From: Nansenia antarctica
Taxonomy: Eukaryota > Chordata > Actinopteri > Argentiniformes > Microstomatidae
Length of the DNA: 64,000 bases
Direction of reading: 5' to 3'
NCBI GenBank assembly: GCA_963989245.1
Contig: OZ022340.1
Location: forward strand, 36,785,375 to 36,849,374
Positions 23,801 to 37,400 of the stretch are shown piece after piece. The notes beneath the pieces were generated by a model, which saw only the letters and a list, made by a program, of their open reading frames with translations, did no database searches and was not told the origin of the DNA. Made by a program: the position numbers and the translations under genes. Each line of letters begins with the position of its first letter. The stretch's first letter is position 1.

Positions 23801-26800
23801 CCACTAACTGTTTTTGAGGAATTTATCTAATATAGGTTAGTAGTGTTCAATTCCAATAAATTACGTTGCTTTGTCCTCTACAATTCTAAATAGTTCCCCA
23901 TTGCTTCTTTTTGATTTAGCCTAAATTCAGCTTAAATGTTTGTTTGATTGTTTCAGAACGGTGGCTTTCAGAAAGAGACCTGTAAGACGACCATACCAGT
24001 AAGTACAGAATTGACTTAACTTGGATGATGCACTGGTATTTAGGCCTACTGTCACTAAATATTAGTCTTCATGTCCAATTTTCAGAATTTAAGTGTGTTA
24101 TGGAGAAGCTGGTTGCTATTCATGAGGAGGTCCGCCGCATGGGGAGAGCAGAGCCACACGCCTCGGTTTGTCATATCATCAACAGAATGGAAGAGATGGA
24201 GCAGTTCAACAACCTGGAGGAGAGGCTACAACGTGAGGAAGAGAAGAAACTGATGGTGACATTTGATTTACATTACATCAATTTCATTTAGCTGACGCTT
24301 TTATCCAAAGCGACTTACAAATTGTGTTTTAAGTTGATGCGCAAGTAAATGGCATAACATCAGGTAAAATGTTTATTCTTGATTATTTGATTATTTTCCA
24401 CTCAGATTTCACAGCTAAGCAAGATTGGAGGAAAGGATGTGAAGGACTGCGCAAATAAGATCATGGACAGGTATGCTACATTGTGAATATATTGTGGTAC
24501 CCCGAATGGGAAACAAGGTGGAGCACAGCAATCGAATGTGTTACTTGTTTGGGATAGGTGTTGGTGAAAGTTTGGGTTTTGATAGTAGTGTACACAGGAT
24601 TACTGTACACAGGAGTACTGTACAAGTATTGCCCAAAACAATGGAAACACCACTCCATAAAACAAAGCCGCTGCCACATTTTCCACTTGTCTCTTCCTAG
24701 ACTGTCTTTTCAATAACTTTTCTGTACTTATAGGCTTTTCACCAACAACCTCATGTCCAAGTTCAACATGAAGGGTCATCGCTCGAAGACCGCTTTTCAA
24801 CCAACCAACCTCTACACCGTTCTGAATGGTATGGCTAATTTGGAGATTGTGAAAGCAAAATCGCATCCTGTTGTGTGCTGTTCTTGTTAAATTGTTATTG
24901 CGTCAATTTCTGCAGTAAATGTCCTTACGGATGCTTTTAGTCTACTAACTTAAACTTTTAAATGTGAGCTCGCAAGATCAGTATGGTCTCAAGGTTAAAC
25001 TGATCCTAGATCAACACTCCGTCTCTGAGATGTTTAATAAATAGGGGCCCTAAGTTCAAGAAACATACTTTATGACACACCATATGCTCTGCCTATAAAA
25101 TGTGCGCTGAAGTTGCAGAAAGCATGTTTTGTGTAATATAACTATATATATATATATATATATTCTTTTATCTATATCTTTTGGTGTTACAGCTGCAGTC
25201 AAGAAGTGGGATTCTAAGGCCACGGACCACATGATTAGGCTCGCTGTTGGGGACCACCTCAAGCACGCGCCTGGAAGATCGGGAGGTGGTGGTTACACCA
25301 CTGTAGTGCAGCCCAGAGCAGAGGTGCCACAAGCATAGAGAAGGCAACCTGCCTACCTGCAAGCGATGGTCACCCCTCAAACTCCATCCCGCCCCCTCCG
25401 CCCCTCCACATCTGCCGGCCGACTGGCCCCACCATCATTACGCCAACGCGGCTGCCATGGTGCCCGGTCACGTCCCTTCTCGATACTGGCTCCCCGCTGG
25501 TGGAACGAACTTCCCACGGCTGTCAGAACTGCAGAGTCACTCCCCATCTTCCGTCGGAGACTGAAGACCCATCTCTTCACCCTACACCTTAACGTCTAAG
25601 GCCCAAAGGACAATGACTACCAGGGGAAAAACTCGATTTTTGTGCAATATTTTGGAATATTCTGTGGTATTTTGTATTTTTTGTATTTTTTTAAATATTC
25701 TGTGGTATTTTGTATTTTTTGTATTTTTACCAGGGGAAAAGCTCGATTTTTGTGCAATATTTTGGAATATTCTGTGGTATTTTGCAATATTAGATAGATA
25801 CTTTATTAATCCCCGTGGGGAAATTGTGTAAAATAAGGAAAGCTTCCTGAATGTGCGTGTCATCCTTGCACGCGCAGGGGCCATGCTGGTCTCTATCACT
25901 CCAATGTTAGTAAGTATTGTTCTGCCTTGGGAGCAGTTCTTTCTGAACGTATTCCTCAATGCATTTTCTTTTATTTTATGCTTAATAAAGTACATGTGTA
26001 TTTAATAAATGGTACTTGTTTTTCTTATGCAAATGTAAAATCATGTACATGTATGGCAGATTTGATTCAAGAGTTAGATTTTTTTTTACAGAAATGTTCT
26101 AGGTATGGGAGGGAGCATTGTTTTTTTTCCTACATCGTACATAATCAGGTTGGCCAGGACGTCCATCATTTGACCTGAAAACGTCTTTTCAACGAACTGA
26201 AAACAACGTATTTTCGACGAACTGAAAACCACGTCTTTTCAACGACCTATAAACCATGTCTTTTCCACGACCTGAAAACCACGTCTTTTCAACGACCTAA
26301 AAACTACGTATTTTCACCTTGCAACGTCAACCAAATCCGGATGTAGAATAGACGTAGGGGAAAGTCGTCTTTTAGATGTCTTTTCAACGCAATTTTGTTC
26401 ACTGGGATTCGTCACCCTTAGCATAGCCGTTTCTGTACTGTGGGCTGAGCGAAAGCCTGACTGAAATCTTTCAAACAGGTTGTTGTGTTTGAGGTGATCC
26501 TGGAGTTGGGAAGCAACTTCCTTCACTAGCACCTTGGACAGGAAGGCAAGGTTGGTGTATGACTTGAGCAGAGCAGTGGGAATGGGGTCCCAGCAAGTGC
26601 ATGATTTCATTCCTCTAAGGATTTCCATAATGTGGCTCTGTTGAACCTCTGTGAAACATGGGAGAGATGGCAAACTCCCAGGCGAGGGGTTGGTAGCAGA
26701 GGGAGACAGAGAGGAAGAGCTGGGCATCAGAGAGCGAATGTTGTTGACCTTGGATCTGAAAAAGTCAATGAAGCTGTTACATCGCTGCTCTGTAGCCTCA

Positions 26801-26862
26801 GTAGTGGGAGATGGTTGTGGCTTCAGGAGATGATTTATGGTGGAAAAAACTAGCTAGCTAGT

Positions 26863-26910
<48 letters not shown>

Positions 26911-29900
26911 TTGCATTTATATAGCACCTTTCAGGGAACCCAAGGTCGCTTAGTTATCTAACCAGCTATACATTACCACTAACTCTAAACTAGCTTGCTA
27001 GCTAAAGTTACCTGAGGTAACTTACCTCTAAATATGGATCTGGCTGGGGCTAAGTTAATTTATTTGATGAGGTAAACACACACTTTATTTGTTTTAAGCA
27101 CTTTGTTTTAGATTTTTATTCTAGAAAACTATGTAAATTAATGCATATTTTATGTAGATAATGTATCATTTGTATATTTAAACATACAAATTCAGAAAAC
27201 AATAAATGTACCCATCCATGGGTTTGACCTTTCATCTGACTCCGCCTCAGTGTCCTGCATTCGGGTCCACAAGTCCCATGCCATATTTTGCTCCCCTTCG
27301 CGTCAGTCGCGCATAGCTCGGGCTGTGGTTGTGATAGAGACATGAGCCAGGTTAGCTTTATGCGCCTGGGTCTCCTAAACACGTAGAGATCAACCCCGAG
27401 TCGATCAAAGCTTCCTGCGCTGAGCTATGGTAACTTTCCCGCACCTACCGCACAATACCTCCGGAAAACCGCAAAAATTAGGCATTCACCGGTAGGGGGT
27501 AGGTGCGGTAAAGTTACCATATCAGCGCAGGAAGCTCTGATCGACTCGGGGTTGGTCTCTACGTGTTTAGGAGACTCAGGCGCATAAAGAACATGAAAGG
27601 GCTCATGTCTCTACCACAACCACAGCACAGCTACGCGCGAATCATACGAAGGGGAGCAATATATGGCAGGGGACTTTTTTAGGCAAAACTCCGGTTTTGA
27701 AAAAAACACTCCGTACCTTTAAGAGGTGATAACCACTAATAAGCTGCCAAACCAAAAGGTCTTATCATATCAAAACATAATCTAGGGATGTATAGGAATA
27801 AAAAAAATCACATCTAGAATTTGCCCAGAATTTGGTAATGAAATGTTCAATTTGGGGGGTTGGCCCAAGGACTATAGTGTCGCTGTCCCAGTCTAAAGGA
27901 TATTCCTGGTCAGACAGGATGTCTGCTAAGTGTGATCATGGCCGTTCAGAGAGTCCCTGTTCAGAGCATTGTGTGAGCTACTGAGAGCAAGTATGTTCAT
28001 TCCTCAAACAGAGATGTAAAGGCTTTGCACAAGCTGACCGTTATAGCTAACGATCAAATAGCTTATCAAATAATGGTTACAAAGCTAGTCAAAGTTGTGT
28101 ACAAAGCTAGTCAAAGTTGTGTACAAAGCTAGTCAAAGTTGTGTCAAAGCTAGTCAAAGTTGTGTCAAAGCTAGTCAAAGTTGTGTACAAAGCTAGTCAA
28201 AGTTGTGTCAAAGCTAGTCAAAGTTGTGTACAAAGCTAGTCAAAGTTGTGTACAAAGCTAGTCAAAGTTGTGTACAAAGCTAGTCAAAGTTGTGTACAAA
28301 GCTAGTCAAAGTTGTGTCAAAGCTAGTCAAAGTTGTGTGAAAGCTAGTCAAAGTTGTGTACAAAGCTAGTCAAAGTTGTGTACAAAGTAGGGCTGCAACT
28401 AACGATTATTTTGATAATCGATTAATCTGCCGATTATTTTTTCGATTAATCGGATAAAAATGAAAACAACAGATTTATTTTACAAATTTTATTTTGTGTT
28501 TTCTAAATCAGCCAGGCCTATACATATACATGTGCAAAATGAATGAAGTATTAATAAAAAATAAAAAATAATATAAATAAAAAAGGCTTTGCTACATCAA
28601 ATAGGTTTAACAACAGGCCATACCGACTATGGCGGTAGATTGTTTCAATAAAGTAGTTTAACTCTAGCTCAATACATGCATTGCAAGTGCAATATACGCT
28701 ACAGACAAGACACTAATGTTTTTATATAACAGATATGCTCCAAAACAATGCAATGTGTCCTCTCACTCCATACAATAGGCTAGGCTACAGTCAGTGCCTC
28801 ACTCTAACTCACGGGTAGCTTGGTAGGCTACCACTAGCTAGCCTTTAGCTTATCACCTCTGCTCTACCACTGACGTTAGCCAGCTAGCTAAATACACTTG
28901 TCATGCAATATTTAATTCATGAATGCCAGCAAACACTCACTGGCTATTGCATTACATTACAGTCATTTAGCTGACGCTTCGCCAGAACTCACAAGTGCAT
29001 CTCCTTACTAATACAAGTGACTATGAGCATACTCCGGTGCTGAAGGCATAGAATGCGAATAGCAAGCTAAAAATACAATAGGTCATTAAGAGGGAGAATC
29101 TATTAGATAAACGAGAAGAACTAACTTAGGCCTACAGCTGTGCCAGTGAAACGAATGATCCTCACTTCAAAACGCAACGTATGGCATGGGTACAGCCAAC
29201 GTTAAACTCGTATAACTTACCCTGCTGAGGCTGAGCCGTCTTCATCAATCACTGTCACATGCTTTCTTTTAAGGTGTTCTCGCATCACCGTTGTGCTCCT
29301 GTAAGGCGATCAACTTCTCCAGAATCGATTTAATTGAGTCGTCACTTACAAGCGAGTTCGTTTAATCTCAACGAGACGTCCTTGATATCACTTCTTAAGA
29401 TGATATGATCCAATCAAATATTAGGCACCACTGCTGAACTGTTCATTAAGATAATATTTATTCAAGCACATCAGCAAGCAATAATAGTTCATTTCCATGG
29501 AAAAGAGTATTTTCTAGTTTCACCTCTGCAGGCCTATCTCAGCTAGCCGTCAACAAGTTAACTGCAGTGGCTCCACTAAAACAAGAGTCCCTCTCACCTC
29601 CGTACATAGTCCTTTATACAATTCATCAAACATTTTGGGCTGGGTGATGCCCCCCCCCTCTATCTGGTAGTTTTCCAAGTGTCAGCACAAATCCGTTGCA
29701 GCTGCAGAAAGTCTTCTCGTTAGCGTTGGCCTTCAATTCTTCTCTTGTGTGGGTGCGAGAGTGTATGTATGTTATCAGCTTGAGTGTCCTGCTAGCGTCT
29801 CGTTCCCATGGTGATATCGTACTTTGTATGAGCAGAGCATTGTGTCAGTGTCCTTATCAGAATGTCTTGTTATCAGAATGTCTTGTGAAAACACAACTAT

Positions 29901-31363
29901 TGAAGTTACACAGTAATATTAGGATTCGATTTACAAGTTAGAAGAATAGACTTATCATTAATCATTAGTTATGAAAGTACAGAAAAATAGAATATTATAA
30001 CAGCAGGTGTAAAATGGTTGTTAGCACATAGGTAAAAATAAGTAATTTACAGGCAGTTTGAATCATAAAACGTTCTTTTAGTCAGGAGCTTGTATTTCTT
30101 CTTGTCGCTCAAAAACAGAACCTCTCTTTTGGCTTTGCGTGACCTTCCTATTGTTCTCAACTGACCGCATTCACATATTATTTAAATGAGCACATAGTAC
30201 ATGATTTATCACTTCTAGTTATATTAATACAAATTCCCAACAAATCCCCCCTTTGGTCATTAAACAAAATTATGACCATTACAGAGAATTTGTAGCCAGA
30301 AATGGTGAGATGGGTCGTAAACCGCAAATGCCTTTATTTACACCATTCCTTCACAAACCTCCATAATTACAACAGATCGTCAACTCCTGTATCATGATCC
30401 ATGATCTCCTCACCCTCCAACAGTGACTGCTGCTGTTCAGCAATAAGCATTTGTAATTGTCTCTGTGTACCAACCTGGGTTTCCGTTAACCGGCAATTGC
30501 CGGTCTTTGTCCGGTAAAATTTGGTGAAGTCCGACAAATTGAAAAGTCGTCGGACATATTGTCCGGTGAAAATAATTCCCTTTGAATACAATTCGCTAAA
30601 GCTGGCTGGGTGCGTTCGTAAACACGCTCTGGAAATCCGATCAGCACTCGCGGAACGCCTCTCGTCCAATCGAACGACTCGGTCGCTCTGTGACATCGAA
30701 GCCAGCGTGCGCTCCGGCGCTCTCAGAGCGTGTTTACGAACGCACCCCTAGAAGTTTCCAGCCAGCTAGCTGAAGCTGCTACACACACCAGAGCCATGGC
30801 GACCGAACGGCAAGTTAAACAACATACTATAAAAGTGACATTGTTTTACTCATTACTCATACGTTTGTTGTCATTCGGCGGTGCTAATAGTCGCTTTCTT
30901 TTTTAATTTATTTAATTTATTTTATTTTAGCAGTTTCCCCGAAAGTTAAGTGTTTGTTTTTATATCACTATTTGCACTTCTGGTTAGATGCTAAACTGCA
31001 TTTTGTTGTCTGGTACTTGTACTCTGCAATGACAATAAAGTTGAATCTCACCTAATCTAATCTAATCTAATCTAAAATAATCTAAAATAATCCCATCACT
31101 ATTACTCCCTATTTTCATCAGTGTTTCAATCCTTGAATCTGTGATGGAAATCAAGCAAAGCCACTTCAAGTCTCCCCACCACTGACAGCGCTGGGTGTGC
31201 CTTTCCTTACACTCTCGGTTATTCCCTGTGGATTTAAAAAAACGGTGTTTTGGTTTCTATAATGTGGTCTATTCTCAGTGTTGACGAGCAACTCAGGGAG
31301 CTTTGAGATGGCTAACAGCTAATTAAAGGAGTAATTCCACTCAAAAGGGTAGAAGTAAGCTGA

Positions 31364-31397
<34 letters not shown>

Positions 31398-31412
31398 GTC
31401 TGTCTGTCTGCC

Positions 31413-31449
<37 letters not shown>

Positions 31450-34400
31450 GTCAGTGTGCTGGACTACCTATGACTTCCATGGTACCTGGGAACGCGTTGT
31501 CGGAGAGAAACGCCCTCTGTACAAAGGACCTACTGACCAAAATCCCTGTTCCCCGTAGCCTACATGCTTGCACTGTTACTGTTCAATAAAATGTTATACA
31601 TCTAGACATTGTGGTATTTCTTTATATACGTATCCCAGACTGCCTATCAATTGTTTCTCAATAAACAGTTATGTTCTTCCCATTGTCATACTCCCGAGCT
31701 AAACGAAATGCCTTCCCAACCAGCGAGACTTATATAAATGACGTTGTTTTATTGATTTAAAAAAAAAAAAAAGGGTAAAACTGTAAAGAGAAAATAGAAA
31801 ACTCACATTAATCCCAAACAATTTAACAAACTTCAGTTAACGTAATGTGGAGTCCGTTCATTGATCGATGCTGTCTGTTCAGTTCCCAGTGAGGCGCCCG
31901 TTCAGCGCTGGACCCGTTCAGCGCTGGATTTGACGCATGGCATAGCGCGCATGCGTCAAATCATGTTATATTATTATATATTATATAGCTCGCATCTAAT
32001 CGTATCGGATGAGAAATAGACATTAAATGGCATATATAGGCCGCTACACAACAGTAATCACCGCGACAAACATTAGATTTGGAGGAAAAAAATATATGAT
32101 TTTGGAAAAAAAAAAATATATTATATTTTAATATGATGACCGGAATATATCACGTTTGTCCGGTAAATCGAATTCTTCCCGGACACGATGTCCGACGGCA
32201 AATTTTTCTAACGGAAACCCTGGTACCAACATCAACCTTGGTTAGGGCCGCAGTAATCAGTCGCTGGGTCAGGCCTCTAATGCAAGGGATAGCCAAACAG
32301 GATCAAACAGGATCAACAATGTGGCAGAGATGAGGAGGGCAGTGAGCATAGACATAGGCAGATTTTTTAATTTAACAAAACAGTCACCAATAACAGTGCT
32401 AACTCAAGCGTTTGCATACACCTCTTGTAAACATCCTCATCACCATCTACCAAATTTCTCATTATCAGCGGCCAAGTGTCTCGCACCGACCCACGAGTGG
32501 GACCATGTGCCTCAGCACCAATAACATTCATTAGACCTGCACGGGCCACTATTCTTCCGTCATGCGCTCTCCACAACCCGTAGCCCTTTTCAGAGGACCA
32601 GCTTTGCGTCACCCCCCTTGTTACCCACACTGACCTTTCTTGGGGGGAGGCGGCCCCCTGTATGTCATCTATAGTCTGTACAGAGCATTTAGGTTTGTCT
32701 AGCTGGATTGAGACCAGCTGATGTTCTCTGGGGACATATCAATGGACTGCGTTTACATACCGCCTTTATCCAAAGCGCTTCAATGGCTTCTCATTCACCA
32801 ACACACACATTCACACACCAATGGTGGCAAGCTGCCATACAAGGCGCCGGCCCTGGGAGCAATTCGGGGTTCAGTGTCTTGCCCAAGGACACTCTGACAT
32901 GTGGCCTGCCGGGGCTTGAACCGCCGATCTGCCAACCTTGCGATCATTAGATGGCGGCTCTACCTCCTGCATCACAGCCACCCCCTCCTGATTTAGCGTC
33001 TGCATCTGCAGCATAATTTCCTTTTTCTTCGTCTGTGTCGGCTTTCGAGTGTCCCTTCAGCGGTGCCTCTAATCTAAAAGCAGATAGCTATGGGGTGAGC
33101 CCCCACCTTTCCAAACATGTCTGCTACAGGTTTGCTGAAATTGCCTGGCAGGCACGCATTCTAAGGAAGCAAAACAAGTTGCAAGGCATTTGGACAAGAA
33201 ACTGTAAAGTGATGATTAGGCCCAATGGATCTCCTGAAACCTCCAAAGGGATTATGGTGAGAGAACAAATAATGACTTGTGAATCTGAGTGGAAATACTT
33301 GAACAGACAATGACTCAAGTCTGAGTGGAAATACTTGAACAGACAATGACTGTCAAAATGGGAATGGACAAGGATTATTCATTTCCACTAAACGATATAA
33401 ATGATGATGAGTTTGGAGAAATGGGATCACTGGACTGTGTGAATTATAATCCAGCTGCACCTAAAAACTATGAAGAGTTGAAAACCTTTGACTTTACAGA
33501 GGACAACATGTATGACATTGAGAACAACATCGACCACTTCTACAACAATAATAACATCGAACCACTTCTACAGCAATAATAACCGTCTGCAACTTTGAGT
33601 ATTACACAGAGGAACAATTCAAAAGTGATATAATATTGGATGGTATTTTATCCACAATACACTTCAACAGTAGAAGTCTTTATAGAAACTTTAAGAAAAC
33701 TAAGGACTATTTGAGACAGTTCACCAAGTTCAGCATCATTGCTGTATCGGAGACATGGCTCAGTAAAGAGAAAGAAGCCGATGTGGAAGTTGAGGACTAT
33801 GAACTATTGACCTCCAACAGAACAAACAAGAAAGGAGTAGGAGTTGCCTTGTATGTAAATAATGACTTTGACTGTAAAATAGTTAAAAAAAATATGTCAA
33901 TAACAATAGAAAACATTATGGATTGTGTCACTGTAGAAATAAAATATGGAGAAATCGAAGACCATAATAATAAGTTGTGTATATAGAACTCCAGGATCCT
34001 GTCTTGACACATTCAAAGATATGATGGTTGATATGTATGATAAACTAAATGACAGAAAGACGGTCTTTGTATGAGGGGACTTAAATATAGATTTGTTGAA
34101 CCCAAATGAACACACACAAAAAAATGTTACAGACATCATGGACACAATGAACAGTATATGTATATTTCCTACAATCTTAAAACCGACTAGAATAACAAGT
34201 AACAGTGCTACTTTAATAGATAACATTTTTACCAATGAAATTGGGAGTAAAATAGTAAGTAGAATGCTATTACCGTAAATAAACAGAGCTGCCTATCAAG
34301 ACCCAACTAACAAATTATTCATAAACCCCTATGACCTCAAATTTAAAGAATTGGTGGACTTCAAAATGGCACAAGTAATTCTACAAAGTAAAAAAAAAAA

Positions 34401-37400
34401 AATATATATATAAGATGCTTCCAGACTGTATCCAGAGACTGTTCCAAGTTAGACAGACTAATTACGAACTCAGAGGAATATGTATATTTATGAAAACAAA
34501 GATTAAAAAAAATGCAAAACAAAGATGTATAACAGTTAAAGGAGCCTACCCATGGAACACCGCCGAAAAGGAAATGAAAATGTGCAGCACACCAAAAGGA
34601 CTAAAAAATCACAAAAAATAAGATGATTAACAAGTATAAAAACAGAGGCATAAACACAGCCCTTGTTTGGTATGATTGAACCCCCCCCCGCCAACATGCG
34701 CAAGTAAAGTCCTGTTCACAAATGTTTCCCTGTCTTGACCATGCACTCATGAACATATTGCAGAAGTGCGTAGTATTAAGGCGTCCCACGTCGCCCCCCT
34801 TTCCCGTCCTGTTAAGGCAGTCGTAGGCTTTTTCTAAGTGTAAAGGGTGATGTCCCTTATATATCATGGGGCCTTTAGTTCTATTCATACCGGGGCAGCA
34901 TGTTCTCCCCCTCGTCCCATCTCTACTGGAGAATTTGAACAATTATCAGGCTTGTAGGGGGAGAAACAGTGTACTCTCTCTAGGTTGTTTCAAGCAGACT
35001 AAACATGTTACCTTATAAATGGTGGATATTGTGTAGTTAACCCAGTTAATTTAATAATTAATGAATAAATTGTATAAATAATTGTGGCTATAACCCAGTT
35101 GTACCAAACATTTTAATTTGATTTGATTTGCTTCTCCATTTATCTCGAACATTTCAACCACAAAAACACACAAATCTTCAACAACAAAAAACAACAAAAA
35201 CAAACCCCAAAAAATAAATACAAATACAAATAAAATAAGATATAAATTGAAATAAAATATATCTTCCTCGACATGGAAGCAACAGTCGGCAATGGCCCTG
35301 TTCGAGAAAAGACAGAAAGAAACAAAACCCACCTGGTCCTGCCCCTTCCCCACAATATCATACCATTACGCAATAGATTATCTATCAATATCAATAATAA
35401 TATGGCTATCCACTATAGCGAACCAGGAACCAAATATCCACAAAAATACCAGTTCACGTCATTCTCAAGCTCCTCCAACCTATATCCCTCCAAACCACTC
35501 AATAGTATTACTTGTTTTCATTGTTACATCAAGGCCATTCAAAATGGACACCCCACAAACTGAGATGCACCTGCCCCTGAGCGCTGCACGGACAACAGGC
35601 TGTTCTACATTCAATTTCCCTCCTAGACTACAACCCCCATCTCTGCTCATGAACAAAACATTTTTTGTAAGTTGCCAGGGACCTTATTTTGTGTTACTTT
35701 AAACATGAATCGTGCAGCTCTGAATTTACACTTCTCCAAACTTCAGTTTGACTTTCTGTTATTTGTATATAATTGGTATGATCTCTATGAAGTACAATCC
35801 TTATAGCTCTTTTTGCAATGTGCATATCTTTTCTAGGTTGGTTTTATATGTATTTCCCCAAACTTCAACACAATATGACAGATAGGGTACAATGAGTGTG
35901 CAATATAGAGTGTATAGTGATTTCTGATTTAAGATGTATTTAATTTTACCCAGAACTCCCAAGCTTCTCGCAATCTTTGAGCACAGATATTTTATATGTG
36001 GTTTCCAGCAGAGTTTGTGGTCTATTTAAAACACCCAAAAACTTGATTTCATATACTCTATTGATTTTGACATTTTCAATTTCCAGATGGAGTTCTGTAT
36101 TTATATTGCAATTTCCAAATTGCATGAATTTGGCTTTATTCAGATTTAATGATAGCTTGTTTGTCTCAACCCAGCATTTTAATTTGTACAATTCCTTCTT
36201 TGCCACCGTTAAAAGCTGCTGCAGATCATCTCAATATGTATTGTGTCGAATGCTTTTTTAAGGTCAATGAATATGCCCAATGCATATTTATTTCTCTCTG
36301 TACAAGTTGTTATTTGCTTCTACTAGCTCCATTAATGCCATGGCAGTAGATCTAGCTGTTCTAAAACCATACTGACTATCCATTAATAGTTGATGTTTTT
36401 CAATGAAATTGGCCAGTCTTTCATCATATAGTTTCTCTAACCCTAACCCTAACTATTATAATAAGGATACCGGTCTGTAATTGGTGAAGAGGTGTTTCAC
36501 TTTGTTCCTTTAACATTATTTTTTATTCTCATCTAATAATTTGTTATACTACTCCTTCTTACATATTCTCATAATACTAATTAGTTTGTTTTTGTATTTC
36601 TTATATTTAACCCCTGCCTCCTTTGTTTTATGCTGTATAAATACCCAACTAGAGTATTCTATTTCTTGTATTCATTTTTAATGTCCTTGGACATCCACAG
36701 ATTTTCAGAATATTTATTCTTATTGCTACATTGTTTTAGTGGGCAGTTTTTTTATATAGAACTTTAAATGTTTCTAGCAATAACCCATACGCTTTGTCCA
36801 CATCTAATTCTTCATATCACTCTTCCAATTCCATTTTACTAACTCATTTCTAAAAGCAGATATGGATTCCTCAGTTCTTATTCTCTTGTATGTCATTTCC
36901 TTTAACTCACTCTTCTTTCTATAATTACATTCATAAAATGAAAAGACAGGCAGGTGATCGCTAATATCATGGATTAATAGTCCACTTGTTGTGTTACTTT
37001 CCACATTAATTGATGTCATGAAATGCTTCTCGGAACCCAAACCCCCCCCCCTGGGACCCCAGTAAACGTCACCATTGAGGTGCATGCTGAGCCGCCAGGA
37101 ATTAGAAAATTGTATACATGTGGTGGGTCTGCTTTGGTACAGTGTGACAGGAGAGGCCACCCTGTACCCGGTTTACCTTCGACTCTGACAGCGTGTGAGG
37201 TGGTCAATATACCTCCCACGGTCTTGTCCACCACGTCGCCTGGGTCTAAAATAGGAGTCTGTTTTGCGCCGTTGTCTGCTTTCTCCACAGCATTCAGTTC
37301 CTGTGAAGAGAAAACTCGATTGAGATTAGTTAGAGTTTTGACATATATTCATTTTCATCGAGAGGGGGTCCAAGACACCTCCCTCTGTCTCTGTATCATG

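Larger units (their letters stand above)
22541..26407. mobile_element. DNA-transposon-like block carrying the DUF4806-like gene
   Basis: Starts TCCCAGTGCGC and ends GTTCACTGGGA: an 8-bp inverted terminus TCCCAGTG/CACTGGGA. The flanks are TTCA (22537-22540) and TTCG (26408-26411), a possible 4-bp duplication with one change. Outside both ends the LINE sequence is continuous. Subterminal GACGTC-type motifs occur on both sides: AGACGTCTGTGGACGTC at 22556 and a tandem ACGTCTTTTCAACGACC array at 26163-26330. It also contains a retroposon tail, a LINE piece and a U6 pseudogene. No transposase is recognised, so the family is unknown. Confidence 0.6.
20965..26850 (-). mobile_element. L2-type LINE, interrupted at 22541-26407
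   Basis: Two separated pieces on the minus strand form one element. The 5' piece (26850-26408) encodes CTCWDPIPTALLKS, FERFQSGFRSAHSTETAML. The 3' piece (22540-20965) picks up with ILLDLTAAFD (RT motif A), CGVPQGSVLSPILF (motif B), CYADDTQLY (motif C) and the C-terminal region, and ends with a 3' UTR of GTGCAATACAAATAAAATGC and ATT repeats, the standard L2 tail. The endonuclease is missing. The sequence that splits it holds the DUF4806-like gene. Confidence 0.88.
30475..32222. mobile_element. hAT-type element inside the ERV
   Basis: Left end CTGGGTTTCCGTTA and right end TAACGGAAACCCTG, with a perfect 8-bp duplication GTACCAAC at 30467-30474 and 32223-32230. It contains a MITE, a retroposon tail and a TCTG microsatellite. 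An ATG at 30796 opens a short exon-like frame (MATERQVKQ) but no transposase domain is seen. Confidence 0.9.

Noticed and set aside
28072..28387. Possible centromeric satellite
   Set aside because: The unit is 20-22 bp and the array short; minisatellite is the simpler call.
30606..30751. ORFs such as 30367-30696 and 30521-30751 read through the MITE and hAT end
   Set aside because: They cross the hAT boundary at 30475; only the part below 30467 can belong to the ERV.
34378..34410. A/TA-rich run resembling a LINE poly(A) end
   Set aside because: It lies between two coding parts of the same LINE, so it is a local expansion, not a 3' end.
36437..36454. CTAACCCTAACCCTAACT, telomere-like
   Set aside because: Only about 2.7 units inside a decayed LINE; no chromosome-end context.
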